Source: Rhodopseudomonas_A sp036404135
Lineage (GTDB): Bacteria > Pseudomonadota > Alphaproteobacteria > Rhizobiales > Xanthobacteraceae
Length of the DNA stretch: 52,892 bases
Direction: 5' to 3'
Assembly (NCBI RefSeq): GCF_036404135.1
Contig: NZ_DASWPE010000094.1
Location: 1 to 52,892, forward strand
Part shown: piece by piece, positions 44,464 through 52,718 of the stretch
Numbering within the stretch: position 1 is the stretch's first letter
Layout: each line of letters begins with the position of its first letter
Notes under the pieces: generated by a model
What the model saw: only the letters and a program-made list of their open reading frames with translations
Database searches by the model: none
Told to the model about the DNA's origin: nothing
Translations under genes and position numbers: made by a program

Positions 44464-45451
44464 TGAGCAGTCCCATCGTCGTGAAGGTGTCGCGCCAGAT
44501 CCGCAGGATCAGATCGGCGCGGTCGCAATCTTCCAGAGAGCGGATCGACGGATTGGCGTTTACCTCGATCACCCGGATCGCGCCGGGCACGGCTCCGATA
44601 TTGACGAACAGATCCACCGCGCCGACCCGCAGCCCGAGCGCGCGCACCGCGGACAGCGCGATGGCCGCCTGCTCCGGTGCCGGCGCCTCGAGCACCATGC
44701 GGCCGCCGGCGCTGCGGTTCATCCGGCCGGGAATCGGCCACACCTCGCCGTCGCGCAGGATGGCGTCGAGCGCGGCGTCGTCCGGCAGCGCCGCGGAAAT
44801 GCCATGCGGCTGCAGCGCCTGCTCGCGCGCCTGCAACAATTGGCGCAGGCTGCGCACCCCGTCACCGCGCAGCGCCGGCGGATGCTTTCGCGCGGCGTAC
44901 AACACGGCGTCGCCGAGCACGAAGACGCGATGTTCGTCGCCGCTCACCACCGGCTGCAGCAGCACCGCGTCGTAATAGCGCGCCACCTCGTCGAGATAGC
45001 CGAGCAGCGCCACCTCGCCCTCGACGATCTGCGCGAAATCGCCGCGCGAGCCGTTCAGCGGCTTGGCGAAGCTTCGGCCTCCCAGGTGCTGAAGATAGCC
45101 GAGCGCGTCGGCGCGTTCATGGCCCGGCGGGCGGTGCGCGCGGTAGCGCTGATGCAGAAAGAAGTACTGTCCACCGAGCGTCGGCACGCCGGCATCGCCC
45201 AGCACCACATTGGCGAGATATTTGTCGTTGGCCAGCGTCGCCGCTGTGGCGTGGTTCTGCGGATAGAATGAACAGCGACCGCCGCCGAAGTAGATGGTCC
45301 GCCGCGCCGAGCCGACGCTGAACGCCAGCCCGGTGCCGCCGTCGAGATCGCGGTAGCTCAGCCCGAAGGCGCGCGCGGCAAATTCCGCATAGATCGACTG
45401 GTCGGCGCGACAATTCGGCTGCGACTGTCGGATCGAGTTTAGTAACGACAT
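44456..45451 (-). CDS. ATP-grasp ligase (cyanophycin-synthetase/RimK-like)
   Basis: ATP-grasp amide ligase of 331 residues. Features run in order: TLANDKYLANVVLGDAGVPTL (start of the ATP-grasp fold), nucleotide lysine in FAKPLNGSRGD (about 130-138), LLQPVVSGDEHRVFVLGDAVLYAARKHPPALRGDGVRSL (the PP-x3-GDG pattern of CphA), RMNRSAGG, and the metal-binding end GAVDLFVN...RVIEVNANP (D280, E297, N299). The N-terminal 70 residues have no recognised domain. It is upstream of and overlapping the FolC-like gene; the two together mirror the ATP-grasp and Mur modules of cyanophycin synthetase in one order. The substrate is unknown. Confidence 0.85.
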   Translation of the reverse strand: MSLLNSIRQSQPNCRADQSIYAEFAARAFGLSYRDLDGGTGLAFSVGSARRTIYFGGGRCSFYPQNHATAATLANDKYLANVVLGDAGVPTLGGQYFFLHQRYRAHRPPGHERADALGYLQHLGGRSFAKPLNGSRGDFAQIVEGEVALLGYLDEVARYYDAVLLQPVVSGDEHRVFVLGDAVLYAARKHPPALRGDGVRSLRQLLQAREQALQPHGISAALPDDAALDAILRDGEVWPIPGRMNRSAGGRMVLEAPAPEQAAIALSAVRALGLRVGAVDLFVNIGAVPGAIRVIEVNANPSIRSLEDCDRADLILRIWRDTFTTMGLLNV

Positions 45452-45724
45452 GAGTCACCGGCGATGGCGGGGCAAACGATGGAGCGGGGTCAGGAATCAC
45501 AGGGAGTCCGTCGCAATCTCGGCAATTTTTCGCGACAAAGCCACCGGCGATTTGGGTTCGGCGCGGCCGTGGCCCCGGCGCTGCCGAGAGTACACCGCGG
45601 CGGCGAATTGCTGTAGGGTCGCGCCGCGCCACATCGCCGGCGCGACGCCTGATGATTCGATCGATCGACCTCGTAGTGCTGCGAGGGCGCGCCGGTCTCG
45701 GCGCGGATCGCCGCGGGGATTTCC

Positions 45725-47350
45725 ATGGAAACATTGCTGCTGCCGTTTTCGCCGCGGTTCATTGCGCTGACGATCTGCGCCGCCGCCTCGCTGCTGCTGC
45801 TCGGCATCGGAATTGCCGACCCCAAGGCGTTCGATCTGGTGCTGCTGCCGCTGCTGTTGTTCGGCGCGCTGACGCTGCTCGGCATCCGCGACCTGATCCA
45901 GCAGAGCCACGCGGTGCTGCGCAACTACCCGATCTCGGCGCATCTGCGCTTCCTGCTGGAGGAAATCCGTCCGGAGATGCGGCAGTATTTCTTCGAGAGC
46001 GAGAAGGACGGCATGCCGTTCAGCCGCGACACCCGCGCGGTGATCTACCAGCGCGCCAAGCTGGTGCTGGACAAACGGCCGTTCGGCACCCAGGAGGACG
46101 TCTATCGCGAGGGCTATGAATGGATGCACCATTCGGTGGCGCCGCGGCCCAATGCCGAACAGCAATTCCGGCTCTCGGTCGGCGGCCCGGACTGCGCCAA
46201 GCCCTATTCGGCCTCGGTGTTCAACATCTCGGCGATGAGTTTCGGCGCGCTCAGCCCGAACGCGATCCGGGCCTTGAACGGCGGCGCGAAGAAGGGCGGC
46301 TTCGCCCACGACACCGGCGAAGGCGGCGTCAGCCCCTATCACCGCGAGCATCGCGGCGATCTGATCTGGGAGATCGGTTCCGGCTATTTCGGCTGCCGCA
46401 ACCCGGACGGCTCGTTCAACCCGGAGGAATTCGCCAGGGTGGCGCGCGAAGACCAGATCAAGATGATCGAGCTCAAGGTCAGCCAGGGCGCCAAGCCCGG
46501 CCATGGCGGGGTGTTGCCGGCGGCGAAAGTCTCCGAGGAGATTTCCAGGATTCGCGGCGTCGGCATGGGCGAGGACTGCATCTCGCCGGCCTATCACAAG
46601 GCGTTCTCGACTCCGCTGGAGCTGATGGAGTTCATCGAGGAGATGCGGCGATTGTCCGGCGGCAAGCCGACCGGCTTCAAGCTGTGCATCGGCCACCCCT
46701 GGGAGTTTCTGGCGATCTGCAAGGCGATGCTGCAAACCGGCATCTATCCGGACTTCATCGTGGTCGACGGCACCGAGGGCGGCACCGGCGCCGCTCCGCT
46801 GGAATTCATGGACCACCTCGGCATGCCGATGCGCGAGGGCGTCAGCTTCGTGCACAACGCGCTGATCGGCATCAACGCCCGCGATCGCGTCAAGATCGGC
46901 GCCGCCGGCAAGATCGCCACCGCCTTCGACATGGCGCGCGCCATGGCGATCGGCGCCGACTGGTGCAACTCGGCGCGCGGCTTCATGTTCGCGCTCGGCT
47001 GCATCCAGTCGCTGAGCTGCCACACCGACCGCTGCCCGACCGGGGTCACCACCCAGGACCCGAGCCGCAATCGCGCGCTGGTGGTGCCGCACAAGATCGA
47101 GCGGGTGTATAATTATCATCAGGCGATGCTGCAGGCGCTGGCGGAACTGATTGCCGCCGCCGGGCTCGATCACCCGCAGGAGCTGCGGCCGATCCATTTC
47201 TCGCAGCGCACCTCGACGACGGAAGTGCGCTCGTTCGCGCGGCTGTATCCGCAGTTGCGCCCCGGCGAACTGATCGACGGCACCAGCGACATCCGGTTCC
47301 GCGACGCCTGGGCGCTGGCGCGCGCGGATTCCTTCGCCGCGGCGTTGTAG
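45725..47350 (+). CDS. Membrane-anchored FMN glutamate-synthase-like protein
   Basis: 541-residue protein of the FMN-binding glutamate synthase family. Two hydrophobic segments at the N-terminus (ALTICAAASLLLLGIGIA and FDLVLLPLLLFGALTLLGI) are followed by a GltS-type (alpha/beta barrel) domain: MSFGALSPNAIRALNGGAKKGG, GEGGVSPYH, KVSQGAKPGHGGVLPAAKV, VVDGTEGGTGAAP and a cluster C426-x5-C432-x4-C437 for a [3Fe-4S] centre. The glutaminase domain of large GltB is absent, so ammonia or another amine must be supplied separately. It is divergent from the ligase pair with 273 bp between them. Confidence 0.88.
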   Translation: METLLLPFSPRFIALTICAAASLLLLGIGIADPKAFDLVLLPLLLFGALTLLGIRDLIQQSHAVLRNYPISAHLRFLLEEIRPEMRQYFFESEKDGMPFSRDTRAVIYQRAKLVLDKRPFGTQEDVYREGYEWMHHSVAPRPNAEQQFRLSVGGPDCAKPYSASVFNISAMSFGALSPNAIRALNGGAKKGGFAHDTGEGGVSPYHREHRGDLIWEIGSGYFGCRNPDGSFNPEEFARVAREDQIKMIELKVSQGAKPGHGGVLPAAKVSEEISRIRGVGMGEDCISPAYHKAFSTPLELMEFIEEMRRLSGGKPTGFKLCIGHPWEFLAICKAMLQTGIYPDFIVVDGTEGGTGAAPLEFMDHLGMPMREGVSFVHNALIGINARDRVKIGAAGKIATAFDMARAMAIGADWCNSARGFMFALGCIQSLSCHTDRCPTGVTTQDPSRNRALVVPHKIERVYNYHQAMLQALAELIAAAGLDHPQELRPIHFSQRTSTTEVRSFARLYPQLRPGELIDGTSDIRFRDAWALARADSFAAAL

Positions 47351-47384
47351 GTTCGTGCCGACGCGCTTCGGTGGGCCGGTCGAC

Positions 47385-48197
47385 CTACGCCTGCGGCGCG
47401 TGGCCGAACGTGGCGAGGTCGAAGCGATCGACGTCGTCGAGCAATTCGCAGAAGGCGCGGGCGCCGTGCGCGATCAAGAGCCGTCCGGCCTCGGCGGAGG
47501 CTTTTGTCGCGTCGCCGACCGCGCCGCTGCGGTTGAGATCCTCGGCCTGCCACGCCAAGGGCGCCGGGCGCTGCGTCGACAGCCTCTGAAACTGCCGCTC
47601 GATCGCCAGACTGGCCGGCTGAAAATCCGCGATCTGGTCGCCGCGCACCAGCTCGGGGGCATGCGCCAGCATGATCGAGGTCTCGACCGCGCCGCCATGG
47701 ATGCCGTGGCGCAGCTCGTCGGCGTCGAACAACCCCTCCGGCACGCCGAACCGCGACCACGAGGTGGTCACCGCCAGCATGCCGTGGCGGGCGCGTAGCG
47801 TCTGCGCGACCAGGCTCATCGCCGCGCTGTTGCCGCCATGGCTGGTGACGATCACCAGCTTGCGCAAGCCCGCTTGCGCCACGCTGTCGCCGATCGCGCT
47901 CCAGGCCGCGATCGCCAGTTCGGCCGGCAGCGTCAGGGTGCCCGGATAAGCGATGTGTTCGGTGGAAATCCCGACCGGCTGCAGCGGCAGGAAGCTCGCC
48001 GGAACCGACGCCGGCAGCAGCGCGCGGACCCGCGAAAGGTAGGCCTCGGCGATGCAAATATCGGTGCCGAGCGGCAGATGCGGGCCGTGCTGCTCGGTGG
48101 CGGCCAGCGGCAGCACGGCGATCCAGCGCGCCGCGTCGGTGTCGGTGAAATCCGGCCAGCGGATCGCCGTCCAGTCGCGAGGAGGGATGGCTGTCAT
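47385..48197 (-). CDS. Creatininase-family amidohydrolase
   Basis: Metal-dependent amidohydrolase of 270 residues. The metal ligands of the family are visible: E35 and H37 in TEQHGPH, D46 in GTD, H120 in TSHGGNS, and a glutamate in GIHGGAVETS. Members open creatinine, or deformylate pyrimidine intermediates. The gene is convergent with the FMN protein (34 bp) and divergent from a ThiY-type importer (164 bp). No thiamine-box riboswitch is visible. Substrate is therefore open; a pyrimidine or formamide is one option. Confidence 0.85.
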   Translation of the reverse strand: MTAIPPRDWTAIRWPDFTDTDAARWIAVLPLAATEQHGPHLPLGTDICIAEAYLSRVRALLPASVPASFLPLQPVGISTEHIAYPGTLTLPAELAIAAWSAIGDSVAQAGLRKLVIVTSHGGNSAAMSLVAQTLRARHGMLAVTTSWSRFGVPEGLFDADELRHGIHGGAVETSIMLAHAPELVRGDQIADFQPASLAIERQFQRLSTQRPAPLAWQAEDLNRSGAVGDATKASAEAGRLLIAHGARAFCELLDDVDRFDLATFGHAPQA

Positions 48198-48361
48198 CGG
48201 TCGCGATGCGTCTCCACCGGCGTTTGCGGGGCCGCCCGCCGGTCCTTACAATGTCCGCCCAGAGCCTGATTCCGCAAACCCATCGAGAGCTTCGGAAACC
48301 ACCCACGCTCATACACCAGTCCGGCACCATCATGGGCCAAAACCACCGACGGAGTCCAATC

Positions 48362-49381
48362 ATGAGCCGTGGGCATATGTCGCGAGCGTTCACCGCCGGC
48401 CTGGTGCTGCTGGCGCTGGCGGCGCCGGGCCGGGCCGAGGACCAGCTCGACAAGGTGTCGTTCGGCACCAACTGGGTGGCCGAGGCCGAGCATGGCGGGT
48501 TCTTCCAGGCCGCGGCCGACGGCACCTACAAGGCCTACGGGCTCGAGGTCAGCATCGTGCCGGGCGGCCCCAACATCAACAACCGCACGCTCTTGGTCGC
48601 CGGCAAGCTCGATTTCTTCATGAGCGCCAATACGCTGCAGTCTTTCGACGCGGTCGCCAACAACGTGCCGGTGGTGGCGGTGGCGGCGATGTTCCAGAAG
48701 GACCCGCAAGTGCTGTTGGCGCATCCGGAGGCCAAGGTCGGCAAGCTCGAAGACCTCAAGCCGCTGACGCTGTTCATCTCCAAGGAGGGCGTCGCCAGCT
48801 ACTTCCAGTGGCTGAAATCCGAATACGGCTTCAGCGCCGCCAAGGTCAAACCCTACACCTTCAACCCGCAGCCGTTCCTGTTCGACCGCAAGAGCGCGAT
48901 GCAGGGCTACGTCACCTCGGAGCCCTATGTGATCGAGAAGCAGGCCGCCTTCAAGCCGACGGTGCTGCTGCTCGCCGATTACGGCTTCAGCAGCTATTCG
49001 ACGCTGATCGAGACCCGTCGCGAGCTGGTCGACAAGAAGCGTGACCTGGTGCAGCGTTTCGTCGACGCCTCGATCGTCGGCTGGTACAACTATCTGTACG
49101 GCGACAACGCGCCCGGCAACGCCAGGATCAAGAGCCTCAATCCGGAAATGACCGACGAGATGCTGGCCTATTCGGTGGCGACCATGAAGCAGTACGGCAT
49201 CGTCGATTCAGGTGATTCGCTGAGCAACGGCATCGGCGCGATGTCGGACGAGCGGATCGCGGATTTCTTCGGCAAGATGGTGCGCGCCGGCGTGGTGCCG
49301 CGCGACCTCGATTTCCGCAAATCCTACACCCTGCAATTCGCCAACAAGGGCGTCGGTCTCGACCTGCGGACCAAGCGCTGA
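48362..49381 (+). CDS. NMT1/ThiY-type ABC substrate-binding protein
   Basis: Periplasmic binding protein of 339 residues. A signal peptide (MSRAFTAGLVLLALAAPGRA) precedes the NMT1/THI5-like domain: VSFGTNWVAEAEHGGFFQAAADGTYKAYGLEVSIVPGGP and FFMSANTLQSFDAV, patterns shared with formylaminopyrimidine and sulfonate binding proteins. The ATG at 48362 has ACGGAG upstream. The gene heads an operon with ATPase, permease, a dehydrogenase and an inhibitor-like protein. The ligand is not established. Confidence 0.85.
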   Translation: MSRGHMSRAFTAGLVLLALAAPGRAEDQLDKVSFGTNWVAEAEHGGFFQAAADGTYKAYGLEVSIVPGGPNINNRTLLVAGKLDFFMSANTLQSFDAVANNVPVVAVAAMFQKDPQVLLAHPEAKVGKLEDLKPLTLFISKEGVASYFQWLKSEYGFSAAKVKPYTFNPQPFLFDRKSAMQGYVTSEPYVIEKQAAFKPTVLLLADYGFSSYSTLIETRRELVDKKRDLVQRFVDASIVGWYNYLYGDNAPGNARIKSLNPEMTDEMLAYSVATMKQYGIVDSGDSLSNGIGAMSDERIADFFGKMVRAGVVPRDLDFRKSYTLQFANKGVGLDLRTKR

Positions 49382-49391
49382 GACCAAGCCG

Positions 49392-50201
49392 ATGCGCGAC
49401 CCCGCCCTCCCGACCGCGACCGAGCCTGCGCCGCAAGGTGGCGTCGCGGTGCAGCTGCGCGGCGTCACCAAGCGCTATCGCAGCGGCGCGGCAGCGCTGG
49501 GGCCGCTCGACCTCGCCGTCGGCCGCGGCGAATTCGTCTCGCTGCTGGGGCCGTCGGGCTGCGGCAAATCCACCGCGCTGCGGCTGATCGCCGGGCTGGC
49601 GCAGCCGAGCGGCGGCACCGTTGAACTTGCCGCGCATCCGGCGGCACGGCGCGGCGAACACGCCATCGGCTTCGTGTTCCAGGAGCCCACCCTGATGCCG
49701 TGGTCGAGCGTGCGCGGCAACGTCGCGCTGCCGCTGCAACTGGCGCATGCCGGGCGCGCCGAGATCGCCGCGCGGGTCGACGATGCGCTGGCGCGGGTCG
49801 GCCTGCGCGACGCCGCCGAGGCGCTGCCGCGCCAACTCTCCGGCGGCATGAAGATGCGGGTGTCGCTGGCGCGTGCGTTGGTCACCGATCCGGATATTCT
49901 TCTGATGGACGAGCCGTTCGCCGCGCTCGACGAGATCACCCGGTTTCGCCTCAACGACGACCTCCTGACGCTGTGGCGCGAGCTGCGCAAGACCGTGGTG
50001 TTCGTCACCCATTCGGTGTTCGAAGCGGTGTATCTGTCGCAGCGGGTGATCGTGATGACGCCGAAGCCGGGCCGCATCGCCGCCGAATTTCGCGTCAGTG
50101 CCGAGGAGCCGCGCGGCGCGGCGTTTCGCAGCTCGGCGGCCTATGCCGCGCGATGCCGCGAGGTCTCCGACGCGCTGGCCCGCGCCACGGAGCCGGCATG
50201 A
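49392..50201 (+). CDS. ABC transporter ATPase (TauB/SsuB/ThiZ type)
   Basis: 269-residue ATP-binding subunit. Walker A is GPSGCGKST, Q-loop FVFQEPTLMPW, signature LSGGMKMRVSLARAL, Walker B ILLMDEPFAALDE, and H-loop FVTHSVFEAVYLSQRV. It starts 10 bp after the binding protein and overlaps the permease by four bases (ATGA), so the three are one importer. The QEP-x-LMPW motif is usual for nitrate/sulfonate/pyrimidine-type systems. Confidence 0.92.
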   Translation: MRDPALPTATEPAPQGGVAVQLRGVTKRYRSGAAALGPLDLAVGRGEFVSLLGPSGCGKSTALRLIAGLAQPSGGTVELAAHPAARRGEHAIGFVFQEPTLMPWSSVRGNVALPLQLAHAGRAEIAARVDDALARVGLRDAAEALPRQLSGGMKMRVSLARALVTDPDILLMDEPFAALDEITRFRLNDDLLTLWRELRKTVVFVTHSVFEAVYLSQRVIVMTPKPGRIAAEFRVSAEEPRGAAFRSSAAYAARCREVSDALARATEPA

Positions 50202-51019
50202 GCGGCGCTGGCGAATCCTCCGAGGGGCGCGGCGCCGCGGCGGCGCGGCTGTTGCAGGTCGCGCTGCCGATGGTGGTGCTGGCACTGGCGATTGCCGGCT
50301 GGCATCTCCTCGTGCGGCTCAACGACATCCCGCCCTATGTGCTGCCCGGCCCTGGATTGGTGCTGCACACGCTGATCGCGGATTGGCCGGTGCTGTCCGC
50401 CTCGCTCGTCACCACGCTGTGGACCACGCTGGAGGGGTTTCTCGCCGCGGCCGTGGGCGGCATCGCGCTGGCGATTCTGTTCAACCAGTCGCGCTATCTG
50501 GAATATTCGCTATTGCCCTATGCGATCGTGCTGCAGGTGACGCCGGTGATCGCGATCGCGCCGCTATTGTTGATCTATCTGCCGCAGGACACCGCGGTGA
50601 TCGCCTGCGCCTTCATCGTGGCGTTCTTTCCGGTGCTGGCCAACACCACGCTCGGGTTGAACTCGGTCGACCGCAATCTCGCCGGGCTGTTCCAGCTCTA
50701 CGGCGCGTCGCGCATGCAGACGCTTTGGCGGCTGAAGCTACCGGCGGCGCTGCCCACCATGCTGGGCGGCTTGCGCATCGCCGGCGGGCTGTCGCTGATC
50801 GGCGCGGTGGTCGCCGAGATCGCCGCGGGCTCCGCCGGCGCCGGCTCGGGACTTGCCTATCGCATCGCCGAGTCGAGCTATCGGCTCAACATTCCGCGGA
50901 TGTTCGCGGCCTTGCTGTTGCTCTCGCTGGCCGGCATTGTCATCTATGGGCTGCTGGCGCTGGCCTCGCATCTGTTGCTGCGGCGCTGGCACGAAAGCGC
51001 GCTGGGAAAGGATGTTTGA
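50198..51019 (+). CDS. ABC transporter permease (TauC/SsuC/ThiX type)
   Basis: 273-residue inner-membrane permease with about six hydrophobic segments, beginning LLQVALPMVVLALAIAGWHLL. The cytoplasmic EAA-like loop is LYGASRMQTLWRLKLPAALPTMLGGLRI. The ATG at 50198 overlaps the ATPase stop, and its own stop overlaps the next start (TGATG at 51017-51021). Longer frames from 49700 are out-of-frame translation of the ATPase gene. Confidence 0.92.
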   Translation: MSGAGESSEGRGAAAARLLQVALPMVVLALAIAGWHLLVRLNDIPPYVLPGPGLVLHTLIADWPVLSASLVTTLWTTLEGFLAAAVGGIALAILFNQSRYLEYSLLPYAIVLQVTPVIAIAPLLLIYLPQDTAVIACAFIVAFFPVLANTTLGLNSVDRNLAGLFQLYGASRMQTLWRLKLPAALPTMLGGLRIAGGLSLIGAVVAEIAAGSAGAGSGLAYRIAESSYRLNIPRMFAALLLLSLAGIVIYGLLALASHLLLRRWHESALGKDV

Positions 51020-51999
51020 TGCCGAACGGGACCTCGCAGACCGTCGATCTGTTGCTCTACGGACCTGACAAGCCGCTGATCAATGAAGGCTTTCCGGATC
51101 GCTTCGGGTTGCATCAAGCGGTGCAGCTGGCCGACCTCGAGCGGCTCAGCCCCGCCGTCGTCGAGCGGATTCGCGGCGTCGCGGTCACCGGGCTGGTGCC
51201 GGCCTCCGGCGCGGTGCTGGCGCGGTTTCCCAAGCTGGAAATCGTCTCGTCGTTCGGCGTCGGCTACGACCACGTCGACGCGGCTTATGCGCGCGACCAC
51301 GGCATCATCGTCACCAACACCCCGGACGTACTGACCGAAGAAGTCGCCGACGTGGCACTCGGCCTGTTGATCGCGACGCTGCGCGACTTCATCAATGCGG
51401 ATCGCCACGTGCGAACCGGGGCGTGGCAGAGCCGGAATTTTCCGCTCAGCAAGGGCTCGTTGCGCGACCGCACGGTCGGCATCGTCGGCATGGGGCGGAT
51501 CGGCCAGGCGATCGGCCGCAGGTTGGAAGCCTCAAAGGTGCCGGTGGTGTATCACTCCCGGCACGCCGCGGCCGGCGTCGGCTATCAGCACTATCCGAAC
51601 CTGATCGAGATGGCGAAAGCCGTCGATACCTTGATCGTGATCATTCCCGGCGGCGCCGCCACCGCGAAACTGATCAACGCCGAGGTGCTGGCGGCGCTGG
51701 GGCCGCGCGGCGTCGTCATCAACGTGGCGCGCGGCTCGGTGATCGACGAAGCGGCGCTGATCGCGGCGTTGCAGGCGGGCACCATCCAGGCGGCGGGGCT
51801 CGACGTCTTCGCCAATGAGCCGCGGGTGCCGGACGACTTGCGCGCACTGCACAACGTGGTGCTGCTGCCGCATATCGGCTCGGCCTCGGTGGTGACGCGC
51901 GACGCGATGGATCAGTTGGTGGTCGACAATCTGAAAGCCTGGTTCGACGGCAAAAAGCCGCTGACGCCGATTGCGGAAACCCCGGTGAAGGATCGCTGA
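51019..51999 (+). CDS. D-isomer-specific 2-hydroxyacid dehydrogenase
   Basis: NAD(P)-dependent dehydrogenase of 326 residues. The Rossmann motif is GIVGMGRIGQAIG (154-166); catalytic Arg238 (ARGSVID), Glu267 (FANEPRVP) and His285 (LPHIGSAS) are all present. This subgroup includes glyoxylate/hydroxypyruvate reductases. Coupling to the importer (TGATG overlap) suggests that the transported compound yields a 2-keto or 2-hydroxy acid. Confidence 0.9.
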   Translation: MPNGTSQTVDLLLYGPDKPLINEGFPDRFGLHQAVQLADLERLSPAVVERIRGVAVTGLVPASGAVLARFPKLEIVSSFGVGYDHVDAAYARDHGIIVTNTPDVLTEEVADVALGLLIATLRDFINADRHVRTGAWQSRNFPLSKGSLRDRTVGIVGMGRIGQAIGRRLEASKVPVVYHSRHAAAGVGYQHYPNLIEMAKAVDTLIVIIPGGAATAKLINAEVLAALGPRGVVINVARGSVIDEAALIAALQAGTIQAAGLDVFANEPRVPDDLRALHNVVLLPHIGSASVVTRDAMDQLVVDNLKAWFDGKKPLTPIAETPVKDR

Positions 52000-52001
52000 C
52001 C

Positions 52002-52718
52002 ATGGCGAACGCCGGATTTCTGCTGCGGCTCGGCTGCGGCATGGTTGTCGCGGCGCTCGCGGCATGGCTGTCCGGCGAAGCCCCGGCGTGGGCGCAGGAT
52101 GCCGGCGCGCTGAAGAAGCAGATGCTCGGGCAGTGGGAGCTGTCGACCGCCGAGCGCAGCAAGACCTGCGTCGTCACCTTGAAGAACGAGGCCACCGCGC
52201 AAGGCTTCCGGCTCGAGCTGGAGCCGACCTGCGCCGCGGCGCTGCCGTTCACCAAGGAGATCGCCGGCTGGAGTCTCAAGGGCCTCGACATCGTGCGGCT
52301 GCAGGACGCGGCGGGGCAATCGGTGATCGACTTTACCGAGGTGGAAAGCGGCATTCTCGAAGGGCTGCGCTCGGGCGAGGGTATCTACATCCTGCAGAAC
52401 CTGATCGCGGCGCGTTCGCTCGCCAAATCGATGGACCAGATGATCGGCGACTGGTCGATGGTGCGCGGCAATGGCCAATCGATCTGCGGATTGACGCTGA
52501 CCAACACCGAGGCCGCGCCGGACAATTTCCAGGTGTTCCTGAAGCCGCGCTGCGATCCGGCGGTGGCGGCGTTCGCGCCGACGATGTGGCGGCTGGAACG
52601 CGGCGCCTTGCTGCTGATGTCGGCCAATGGCGAGGTCTGGCGGTTCGAGGCCGACGACAACGCGCAGTGGCGCCGCACCCCGGACAGCGTCGATCCGCTG
52701 ATCCTGTTGCGGCAGTAA
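52002..52718 (+). CDS. Tandem AprI/Inh-type protease-inhibitor-like protein
   Basis: Exported protein of 238 residues with signal peptide (VVAALAAWLSGEAPAWAQ) and two Inh-like domains. Each has a conserved Trp after a Gly and a Cys pair: MLGQWELSTAERSKTCVVTL...CAAALPF in the first, MIGDWSMVRGNGQSICGLTL...RCDPAVAAF in the second. Inh/AprI proteins inhibit serralysin-type metalloproteases in the periplasm. It follows the dehydrogenase by 2 bp, so it is cotranscribed. No serralysin gene is in the window. The start is the ATG at 52002. Confidence 0.82.
   Translation: MANAGFLLRLGCGMVVAALAAWLSGEAPAWAQDAGALKKQMLGQWELSTAERSKTCVVTLKNEATAQGFRLELEPTCAAALPFTKEIAGWSLKGLDIVRLQDAAGQSVIDFTEVESGILEGLRSGEGIYILQNLIAARSLAKSMDQMIGDWSMVRGNGQSICGLTLTNTEAAPDNFQVFLKPRCDPAVAAFAPTMWRLERGALLLMSANGEVWRFEADDNAQWRRTPDSVDPLILLRQ

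Noticed and set aside
48198..48361. Thiamine (TPP) riboswitch upstream of the ThiY-like gene
   Set aside because: The conserved CTGAGA and ACCTGATCTGGATAATGCCAGCG elements are not present.
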